From: Dunaliella salina
Taxonomy: Eukaryota > Chlorophyta > Chlorophyceae > Chlamydomonadales > Dunaliellaceae
Assembly: GCA_002284615.2 (NCBI GenBank)
Contig: MU069556.1
Coordinates: 188,404 to 200,903 of the forward strand
Length of the DNA stretch: 12,500 nucleotides
Reading direction: 5' to 3'
Shown: piece by piece, positions 1-8,081 of the stretch
Numbering within the stretch: position 1 is the stretch's first letter
How the letters are laid out: each line of letters begins with the position of its first letter
The notes under the pieces: generated by a model
Databases searched by the model: none
Seen by the model: only the letters and a program-made list of their open reading frames with translations
Told to the model about the DNA's origin: nothing
Made by a program: the position numbers and the translations under genes

Positions 1-1
1 T

Positions 2-268
2 AAGATTATTAGTGCTAAAGCTGTTTCCATTCATCCTATTCTCCTGGGTGTTGGTGGGACTATTTATACTGAGCATACCATGAAGCAATTCAAACAACTA
101 GGATTGGATCATCAGCGTGCCACTAGGCTTGCTCAACAACTTCACGCACATTCTGTTCAATATGCCCACAAACTTGCCACCACACGCCGCGCCATTGAAC
201 ACAACAATACTTCCCACAGCCAGAGTACAGAGACGGGTACTTCTTGTAACCCTCCAGATCCCCATTAG
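2..268 (+). CDS. C-terminal end of a LINE polyprotein (partial)
   Basis: An open frame runs uninterrupted from the window edge to a TAG at 266-268 (88 codons visible). It has the motifs HPILLGVGGTIYTEHT, LGLDHQRATRLAQQLHAHSV, KLATTRRAIE and a terminal NPPDPH. From memory, similar endings occur in polyproteins of non-LTR retrotransposons of green algae; this is recognition, not a database match. Copy 2 in this window keeps the same motifs in the same order. No disruption is visible here, so this copy may be younger than copy 2. No enzymatic domain lies inside the visible part, and its function at the end of the polyprotein is unknown. Confidence 0.6.
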   Translation, partial: KIISAKAVSIHPILLGVGGTIYTEHTMKQFKQLGLDHQRATRLAQQLHAHSVQYAHKLATTRRAIEHNNTSHSQSTETGTSCNPPDPH

Positions 269-372
269 CTCTCTCTTTTTGTTACCTTGCGGTGGAGGGG
301 ACTCACGGCTCTTTGAGCCAATGTGTCTCCTTTTCCTTAATTGATGTAGGGAGAGTTTCTCTTCCTACGTAG

Positions 373-402
373 TTTTTCTTTTCTTTTCTTTTCTTTTCTT
401 TC
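373..402 (+). repeat. (TTTTC)n microsatellite, LINE tail
   Basis: Five to six TTTTC units sit directly after the conserved GTAG that ends the LINE 3' untranslated segment. In copy 2 the corresponding position carries a plain T run (2429-2439). This is probably the terminal simple repeat of the element. Confidence 0.75.
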
Positions 403-637
403 TGCGGCTTCTTATCGCGCAGCAGTAGCCAACCTCTGGAATGCAGGGTACAGTCTGCTCACAAGTAGCATAGTGCAATGGAGTGCACAGCATCTTTGCT
501 CAGGAGACATGTGGAAAGAGGCTTGAGAGGCCTGTTGCAGATACACTGATTTAAAAATGTAGTGTGCAGTGCAGACACTGAGGATGGAAACATGGGTGAA
601 ATCATGATTCTGAAGCTACTCTTCAGTGTACACGCCA
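403..637. other. Intergenic, no gene seen
   Basis: Unique-looking sequence between the LINE tail and the 49-bp minisatellite. I see no open frame with recognisable content and no structured element. Confidence 0.5.
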
Positions 638-985
638 CTAGACGGGATTAGGTGGACTGGTGTGGCTGAATTTGTGTGCATGTCACCGTGCTGGATTAGG
701 AGGAAACTCAGGTGGCTGGCAAAAATATGGATGTGAGTGTGCTGGATTAGGTGGAGTGATTTGTCTGACTTTTCTATGTGCCACTGCGCTGAATTAAGAG
801 GAGACTAATGTGGCTGGCAATTGTCTGGATAAGAATATGCTGGCTTAAGGAAAACAACTGGCAGTGATTTGGATGAAAGTGTGCTGAAATAGGTAGAATT
901 TTCGACTGTATACTTGGCTGCAGTTTGTAAGGAAGTGCAACTGGATTTATTGCGGAAACTGTGTAGCTGAAAGCTTTTGGATAAG
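638..985. repeat. Degenerate minisatellite, about 49-bp period
   Basis: The motif GCTGGATTAGG or a close variant recurs at about 640, 690, 741, 788, 839 and 883, with a weaker copy near 938. Spacing is 44-51 bp. The units share a trailing segment similar to GTGGCTGGCAA...TGGATG. The units are clearly diverged from each other, so the array is old. Minus-strand open frames across this stretch come from the repetitive composition and are not called as genes. Confidence 0.65.
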
Positions 986-1191
986 GCTGCATTGACATGA
1001 AGCGTGGAGTGGTGGTTGAACATTGAAGACGAAAGGTTGAATCCAGAGGAGTTCTCCTGCTTTCTTAGTGCATTTGCGCAAGGAGCAATGTGCTGCGCAT
1101 GGGGGAGGTCAAAGTTGTTTGCAATCAATAGGCGCCATGAACAAAGAAGCAATTCATGTTTGACTGCTTGATTAATTGGTTAATTAATTGG

Positions 1192-1222
<31 letters not shown>

Positions 1223-1699
1223 ATTGCCAAAATCTGGATAAACTCGCTACTGTGTGTTACACGCGGACGCTTGTGACATTGGCAGTAACATAACAACTTG
1301 CCCTCCTCCTCTGTCTATCATTTAGCAGCAATACTTTTGTCTTGTTTCAATTTGACAGAACAGAGTTAGCTTAGCAGTGCTGGTCCAGAAATCAAAGGTG
1401 ATCTGAATCGGTTCCTTTGTAGTTTTGCTTGCTTGTGGACGAAGAGAAAAAACAGTGTGGCATGGTTCATTGTTCTTCCCTGCGTGACTTCACTCATTTC
1501 TGTTCAATTTTCTCACTTGGAGTTTTTGTTTGACTGCGAGGACGCAGCCTCGAGAGGGGGGGGCCGAACTGTTATAAACTTAAATCAGTTGGAACAGCAT
1601 TTCTGTGAGAAAGTGTGAACCTTGCCTCTGATCTTGAGTGTTAGCCTTTTTAATTATTATAAAATACACATGTAAAGGAGTTAATCCCCCTCATCTCGT
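986..1699. other. Intergenic, no recognisable gene
   Basis: This stretch holds a (TTGC)n microsatellite at 1192-1222 preceded by TTAATTGG repeats, and a G run near 1556-1563. A 61-residue open frame at 1433-1618 (+) resembles nothing I know. It is short and has no second line of evidence, so it is not called. Confidence 0.5.
1192..1222. repeat. (TTGC)n microsatellite
   Basis: About seven to eight uninterrupted TTGC units. They are preceded by a TTAATTGGTTAATTAATTGG stretch that looks like a related slippage product. Confidence 0.9.
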
Positions 1700-2439
1700 C
1701 CACCTCGCCAGCGTCAGCCAGCCATGTAATCTCAACATTATAACATCGCTTCCCTAATAAAGATAGGCTCACTTCCAGCCGGCCTGATGCTTTATTAGTT
1801 CTTCCACTGAAAAAAGCGTCTAGGTTGCATCCTCGTAATGAACTGAGAAGTGCAGGGGGGCGCGGGGGAAACAGGGAGGGCTCTGCGCTAGCCACAGCCA
1901 CTCCACCCACATCCAAGGCTTGTGACCCCAGTCAGCTCCACCCAGATCAGAGACACATCCACCTCGTAGAAGTCAAGTACTGTGAGGACACACGGCCCAA
2001 CAGCCGGCTAGAGGCCTCCAAGCAGCAGCACCGCGCCCTTTATTGTCATCTTTCTAGAGCCTCAGCTCAAGTTCATTCTCCATACTATCCTGTTAGGTGT
2101 GGGAGGAGTCATCTACACCCCACACACATTCGAGCCTTTAAAGGAGCTTGGTCTTGACACTCACAAGGCCACCAGACTTGCTCGGAAGCTTCATCCTCAT
2201 TCTGTCCTGTGCGCCTACAAACTTGCCAGCACCAGACGCGCTATTGAGAAAACTTTCTTCAACTCTTGACAAAGTCAGGTCAGGGATACTGCTAGTAACC
2301 CTCCTGATCCCCACTGACTTCTTTCTTCTCTTTTTTCTCTGTGAAGAGGATACACACACGGTGCCTCAGCCTTAGGTATCCCTTTTTCCTTCATTGACGT
2401 GGGGAGTGTTTCCAATGACTGCGTAGTTTTTTTTTTCTA
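1700..2439 (+). mobile_element. 5'-truncated LINE, copy 2 (degenerate)
   Basis: A second 3' end of the family seen at 1-402, in the same orientation and extending further 5'. In order it has a possible frame-shifted start around 1700-1744, the segment RLTSSRPDALLV at 1765-1800, HLVEVKYCEDTRP near 1960-2000, the ILLGVGG...NPPDPH C terminus ending at 2317, and a 3' untranslated part ending in a T run at 2429-2439. The left boundary is uncertain because no reverse transcriptase is recognisable upstream, which suggests 5' truncation as is usual for LINE insertions. It is dead: at least one frameshift and in-frame stops interrupt it. Confidence 0.65.
1744..2317 (+). pseudogene. LINE polyprotein C terminus with possible PD-(D/E)xK nuclease remnant (broken)
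   Basis: One frame is open from 1744 to about 2071 and contains SSRPDALLV followed, some 55 residues later, by HLVEVKYCEDTRP. The spacing of RPD and ExK within hydrophobic strands resembles the PD-(D/E)xK (restriction-like) nuclease fold carried by some LINE clades. That reading is inferred from motifs only. Near 2072 the conserved reading moves by one base into the next frame, which then carries ILLGVGGVIYT and LGLDTHKATRLA. A TGA at 2267-2269 interrupts this frame, and it resumes in phase to end with NPPDPH and a TGA at 2315-2317. A TAA at 1741 closes the frame on the 5' side. The element cannot encode a full protein as read here. Confidence 0.6.
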
Positions 2440-3010
2440 TGCAAGCAGGGAAGTTCGTAGTAGCTCACTGATGAAGCTTTAGGGTCGGAAGTTGAGTCTA
2501 GAATTTCTTGTGCGGAACAACTTGGTGACGTGTATCAGGGGTATGATTCAGAATGATCATGCTAGTGTGTTTTGTGTTTTGGTGTTATGTTCTGGATTTA
2601 CCGTTAACATCGTACATGCTTGGATGTAGGCGTGCGCAATAGATTGTACTTTTCATCTGTCCAAAACATTCCTGCGTGGGTACAGAAGGAGCCAAGCCAA
2701 GTAGTAGGTACTGAGCGTATGTTTGGATAACCAATTCTGATCATCACTTTAAATTCCTTCCATGCCATGGGATGGAGCGACCAATCGTTCCCTTGCGCAA
2801 TGCGAACTCGTTCAACATTTTGGATGTCTGATTACAGGCCCCTGTGTTTCCGCTCAGCTGCCTTTGTAGGCGGATATAGCAATGTATCCTCAATTATTTG
2901 AGTATTTTTTCATGGATGTAACCTAACCTTGAGTACTCTTGATCCAACACACACAAGTTCATCAATCACCAGACTAAGCGATGCAAAGATAACCCAGCTG
3001 ACCACATGTA
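2440..3010. other. Intergenic between LINE copy 2 and the FtsH 3' end
   Basis: No open frame with recognisable content, no repeat and no RNA gene were seen. The FtsH gene on the minus strand and the LINE tails on the plus strand converge here. Confidence 0.5.
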
Positions 3011-3015
3011 TTACA
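3011..3015 (-). terminator. Candidate polyadenylation signal TGTAA
   Basis: TTACA on the plus strand reads TGTAA on the minus strand, about 455 nt downstream of the FtsH stop codon. TGTAA is the usual polyadenylation signal of chlorophyte nuclear genes. Cleavage would be expected some 10-20 nt further, near 2990-3000. The motif is short and occurs by chance, so the call rests on its position. Confidence 0.4.
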
Positions 3016-3468
3016 AGTCATGGCCATACTCAAGCTCCGCGCAGCTCAGATAGACGCCTCACACATAAAAAGCGCTTATGCAGCGACGGTGTCCCACTCA
3101 TGGTCATGTCAAATTGGGCATCACAACAGGAAGGTACACATGAGCTTCTTCACATACAGCCCAAGGGGGGAACCAAAAAGCAAAGACCCCCAAATTGTGA
3201 TCGCAGCACCTGTAGTTTGTGTGCACGGCACCAGCAAAAGCCAATAGCTACATCCTGGAGAGGCACCCACCTCCTTTGGTTCCAATAACAAGTTCCGAAA
3301 CACACTCACAGACGACACCTCCGCACAACAACACTCTTTTGACAGTCCTAGTTGCTGCCTCTCCCACTGCACCACCACACTAACCCAGTCCTACAAAATT
3401 GTTCAACTTCCTGAGTTCAGCCCCCTACCCCCCCCCCTCTTCCCTTCTTCCTCTCTCCCTTCAAGCGC
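3016..3468 (-). other. Probable FtsH 3' untranslated region
   Basis: Sequence between the TAA stop at 3469-3471 and the candidate TGTAA signal. Just after the stop, the plus strand 3421-3462 is all pyrimidine except for one A at 3427, so the mRNA has a purine-rich segment with G runs of 5, 10, 3 and 3. Short open frames on both strands in this interval have no recognisable content. The length is plausible for an algal 3' UTR, but the end is unproven. Confidence 0.45.
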
Positions 3469-3597
3469 TTAGCGCTGGTAGGGGATGGTCATACCAGGGG
3501 CATCATCCTTCAGATACTGCTCAACTTGGCTCTCCAGGATGATTTGCTGGAACTCGTCGCCATCAATGTTCTCCTTCTCGATCAGTACAGCGGCCAC
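3469..3597 (-). CDS. FTSH1: FtsH exon G: C terminus and stop
   Basis: Encodes residues 260-301: [33 protein letters not shown], then PGMTIPYQR and TAA (3471-3469). The LIEKE.IDGDEF segment is strongly conserved in FtsH. The last dozen residues are the variable tail. The acceptor is GCCCAG|GTGGCC. The stop is followed by a purine-rich 3' UTR segment on the mRNA. Confidence 0.94.
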   Translation of the reverse strand: MAAVLIEKENIDGDEFQQIILESQVEQYLKDDAPGMTIPYQR

Positions 3598-5368
3598 CTG
3601 GGCGCACAAAAAGACGGTCAACAGGTAGGTTAACATCAGCAATGTGCACACAGGGTGTCTCGAGGTTACACAAACAACAGTAGGGTTTAGGGTTAGGGTT
3701 AAGGAGGTCAGGGAGGCAGCTTGCAGCTTGCATGGCACAAAGGAGGCAGCTTGCTGTCCATTGTCATAGCTGGTCACACCACACTAACAGTATGTTGCTC
3801 GCCATATCTTCACTCTGGCTCAACCCTCTGTGGTGCAACTTGACAGCCAGCCAGACATCACCAATAATCACTTTAGGGTGGAGACACTTACGGGCCAGCA
3901 TACCATGCTTACTTACATCCTTCCTGCTACGTTGGGCAGCCAGAAGACTCCCCCAACACAAACCTCAACCGACTTTCCACTGCGGACCAACCCTTGGGCG
4001 GTATAGTGCTGCACCCCAGCAGAGACTTCGGGGTCAAAACTACACTCCTCAGCATGAGGGAAACGTGCTGCCCTACATCCCTTGTTAGACAACAATAGAG
4101 GAATCAGGAGGCAAGGAAAACAACCATGGCCCACGCCGAAGCATGCAAGGCGAGGCTTGCCACAGAAACCTAAAAATCACATCTCTCTTAAATTTACATA
4201 AATGCACACCTTGTGCAAGATGTCCTCATTGGAGACCAGGAGGTCCTTTGCGCGGCGGTATGCGCGCTCCACAATATTCTTCACCTGCAGCACAAGATGC
4301 AATGTGAGGGCTTGCATGTAAGAAGCAAATTTATGGCCTGCAAACTAGGACGAAGTTTTCAGGCTTGCGAGAAGAGGAGGCTCACAGCATTCATGGCACC
4401 CTGGGAAATTATAGAAAGACAAGAAGAAACTCTGTTCATGGAGGTTACACCGTCTAATGAGCCTGTGAGGTAAGATCCTCAGGTGCTGAAAAACTCAGGC
4501 AGAGTAAAGCATACAGTAATTATGGCAGGCAGGGGGGTCGCAGAAGGACAAGAAGAGAACAAACTCCATTCGGATCTAGTTATCTAATTGCTGTGTAGTG
4601 AACCTTCAAGAACCTGTAAAATGCTGTGAGGTCGGGGCAAGGGAAGGAGCTTCCTCTCCTCTGTAATACACTGATCTCCAGCAAACCTTACAGTAAGATT
4701 TCAAGGTGCTGGAAAGCTTCCAGAAGGGGACCTGACAGGGGACGCAGGACCCAGGACAGGAAGTGAATGAAAACCCCCTGCTTGGAAACTGTGTTTTTCA
4801 CTTGTTCCATAGTGAATCTTGTAAGCTCTCAAGGAGCTGGAAAGCTCACGCAATAGCATACAGCGGGCATGGTACGCTAGAGGATTGCAGAAGAACAGGG
4901 AGAAAAATTTGTGCATAGACCTTGTGTTCCACTTGCTCTACAGTGAACGCTTCAGATCAGATCCCAAGAAGCTGGAAAGCTCACGGCAGACATGGCCCTC
5001 TGGGGGCTGTACAGGTGAAAACAAGCTCTTCTGCTGAATGACCAGTTTCTCCAGAAATTCTACATTGAACTAAATAAAGCAAGATCCCAAGGTGCCAGAA
5101 AAGCTTTCAGTGGTCATGGCAGGGGGGTTGCAGAAGGACAAGTAGAGAACGAACTCTCTGCTTGTGGAAGGCATTGTTCTCAACTTGTTCTAGTGAAGCC
5201 CCGAGGAGACCCAAGGTGCTGGAAACCCTTTTCCCCCCCTGACATGTACATACAGGACAATGCTTGTTGCAACAAGCACCTTCAGAGAGTCAGTCAGAAA
5301 AAGACAACTAATAATCACGAGTCTAAGCGCATCAGGGTGCATGTGTGTGTGTGTGCGTGCGTGCGTGC

Positions 5369-5399
<31 letters not shown>

Positions 5400-8018
5400 C
5401 GCGCGTGCGCCTGCACGCGCAAGAGAGCCATCAGCATCTGGTGTGTTGATTCTCAGGGAGCATCGAAATCTACTATCTATTTGATCACCATCATTTGGCT
5501 GCATGTTGTACGCTGTGCAACATGCTTGTTGTATGCTGTGCAATATGCATGCACGAGGGCAAGGAGGCATAAACAAATCACAGATACACAACCCGATTTA
5601 TAAATTCATCTGATATTAAGGAAGCAGGGCTCCTGCAAAGGCACACGTTCAATGCAGGCAATGGAGCAAAAGCCATGGCATGAGCACAAGAAGATTAGGA
5701 GCTTGCAGAGCACCAGAGCTCAACAGCAAGAGAAGGCTTCCTTTTGGCTACTTGTAACTGTTTTAGATGGCTCAGCTCATGATACGTGACACGAGTTCCT
5801 AGATTGGAACTGTTTCAGATGGCTCAGCTCATGATATGTGACACGAGTTCCTAGATTGGAGGCCATTGATTTAAGTACCACAGCGAAAAAAGCAAATAAA
5901 ACATCAGAGCAAGGGATTTGTTCCTCCACACCAGCGCAGGTACCTCTATTTCGAGCATCAGGACAGCACGGCCAATTTGGGATAGGAAGGAAAACAGAAC
6001 AACAAACTAGCACATCGCTCACTATCCCCAGATCTCAAGCTGGGCATGCATACAGGGGATGTCACAACGAGGTTTTAGCAAGAAGTCCTGCTACAGCAGC
6101 TGGTGCAAGGGCATGCTTTTTGTTGACCAAATCATGATTGACCTTGCCAAGCCATGATAAAAGCAATCCAAATGACTCTTGCGCCAGCTCGATTTTCCTT
6201 CCTGGTTAGGCAGCTTACGATCCTTGCCAACACAAACGCGCAAATGCATGCGCTCGTGTTCAATACCAGCTACAGCCCGAGAACATGACACCGCCAGCAG
6301 CCCATCAACACAGAAAGAAAAATCCCCAGGGGACAAAATGATACAATTACACAGATGGACAGGTATTTGAGACCCAAAATATGCATATGCAAGTTGTTTC
6401 TCTGTGCCAATTTTGTCTGTAGTGGCCATGGAGGCCTCTGGGGGCAGCCCCATTTGAGGGGCCCTTGCGCCCTCGAGACATGCATACACACTGAATCTCA
6501 AGCATGCAGAAGATGCTCACCTCATTGTCGATCTTGTCTGCAGTGGCCATTGAGGTCTCTGGGGGCTGGCCCATCTGAGAGGCCATCATGCCGCTGCCAC
6601 CACCTGACCAAGACACCTGGCCCAGCTCAGGGGCAAAGCCCAGCTGAGTCACCATCAGACGTGCAATGCGGGTGACCTGCACAACACAAGCAGGCAATTC
6701 TGACTCAGCTTGAATAGGTCAATGGGCAGCCGTTGAATTGCAGAGACCAAATGGGTCTCAGTCACACAAAATCATTACACAACACAAGCAGGCATTTCCA
6801 ACCCTGGATATATGGGTCAAGTGCGGCCATTGGGTTCTTGCAGAGCAAAGCTGGGTTTCCATCAGATATGCAAAGTGGGCAACCTGCACAACACAAATGT
6901 ATACTTTAAACCCAACTTAATTTGTTAAGAGCAGGCATGGAGTTGCCAAGGCCAGCAGGGTTGCCATAGGCATCACACGTGGATCTGCGTACAGAGCATG
7001 CAACCTCAATCTGGCATACATGCAGGCACACAGGCTCAACAACTCGCGAGGTTGGACATTGGCATTTCCTGGTGCAACCACCGGAAAGAGCGAGCGCAGG
7101 CTGTCTGTTTGGATGGTCTTGCTTCCCCAGATGCATCACAAACGCATAACGGCAGGGCCAAGGTTCAATGCTGCCCTGTGCAAAATCTGCTCAGACGGAC
7201 TCACAGAATCTGCAACCTAGGCATGAAGAGCTTCAAAGAGGTTAAGTGGCATTGGTGTCCATTTCAAGAGCCTGATCAAGTGGACAATAATTCCGTGCAT
7301 CGTGAAGAGAGTTTTGACTAGGAAATTCTTGATACCGTTGATCGAAATTTTGAGCCCGTTACAAGCCGCTGCCATGACCAGTAGCAAGCGACATGTGACA
7401 GCGGCAGGGCTTGGACCTTGAGTTCAGAATCCGGGGGTTCCCGAACCAAGAATTTCTCCATGCATATGGACCCTAAAACTATTGCAGCCCTCCGGACCCT
7501 CACAAGCGCCACAGCAAATCGAACCCTTGACCTGCCCCAGCACCTCGTGCACTTTTATAATAGCATCACTTCTTGATATCTCAGTCGAGTATTTGAAATA
7601 ATACAACTGCGCCTGCGCCTTCGCCGTGACCCCGGATGTAGCAGGAGCATGTAAGAACTATCAATGCATTTCACATGACAGCTTGAGAGCCAGGGGGCTG
7701 GCAGGGAAACATCTTCACTGAGGTCATCCTTTTCCAGCAGCATCTGAGCTGTGCCATGGAGGCATGGCATTCGATACAGCTGTGGCTTGCTTCTGCTGCT
7801 CCAACAAATGTAACTTAGTCAGTTTATAACAGATACCCACCTGCTGGAAGTCACCGGATGCACCAGTGGTGATGTCGTCCTCGCCGAAGATCAGCTCCTC
7901 AGCAATGCGGCCACCCAGTGCCACGGACAGTTGGTTCTCCAGGTAGGTGCGGCTGTACAGGCCACTCTCCAGGCGCTCCTCACTGTACAAGGGAACCAAG
8001 GAGGCAACGGTTGCAGTC

Positions 8019-8081
<63 letters not shown>

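Larger units (their letters stand above)
1..402 (+). mobile_element. 3' end of a LINE-type retrotransposon, copy 1 (cut by window edge)
   Basis: This is the tail of a non-LTR retrotransposon. It holds the C-terminal coding end (2-268), a short 3' untranslated segment and a T-rich terminal repeat at 373-402 made of TTTTC units, as expected for elements that end in a simple repeat after target-primed reverse transcription. The coding end and the untranslated part, including the shared stretches GTAGTTTTT and CCTT..ATTGA.GT.GGGAG, align with a second copy at about 1700-2439 in the same orientation. That alignment makes this a repeat family rather than a unique gene. The reverse transcriptase domain would lie to the left of the window. 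No target-site duplication could be identified. Confidence 0.75.
4285..6520 (-). other. FtsH intron E-F (2236 bp)
   Basis: Donor GTGAGC, acceptor CTGCAG, phase 0. From the exon F side it contains an array of about 125-bp units (4400-5235), a 74-bp alternating purine-pyrimidine tract (5337-5410), a small hairpin with a tandem pair (5500-5545), a 52-bp tandem duplication (5756-5859) and an echo of exon E (6413-6463). Open frames of up to 136 codons overlap these repeats and have no independent support. Confidence 0.88.

Noticed and set aside
805..1152. 115-codon minus-strand open frame
   Set aside because: It overlaps the 49-bp minisatellite and has no recognisable motif, and nothing supports a promoter or splice sites.
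1433..1618. 61-codon plus-strand open frame as part of LINE copy 2
   Set aside because: It shows no reverse transcriptase or nuclease motif, and there is no frame continuity with the segment at 1744.
4400..5235. CRISPR-like regular repeats
   Set aside because: Units are about 125 bp, diverged throughout, and have no short invariant repeat with unique spacers. The context is a eukaryotic intron.
5190..5603. Open frames of 133-136 codons on both strands
   Set aside because: They arise from the GT/GC microsatellite, which cannot produce stops in several frames, and lie inside an FtsH intron.
7430..7530. tRNA-like T-arm words (GGTTC..GAACC, and AGGGTTCGATTT on the minus strand)
   Set aside because: No acceptor stem, anticodon arm or D-arm can be drawn around them.
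7720..7745. Possible echo of exon D (reading [12 protein letters not shown] on the minus strand)
   Set aside because: Resemblance to [12 protein letters not shown] is too weak at the base level; no gap-free stretch could be aligned.
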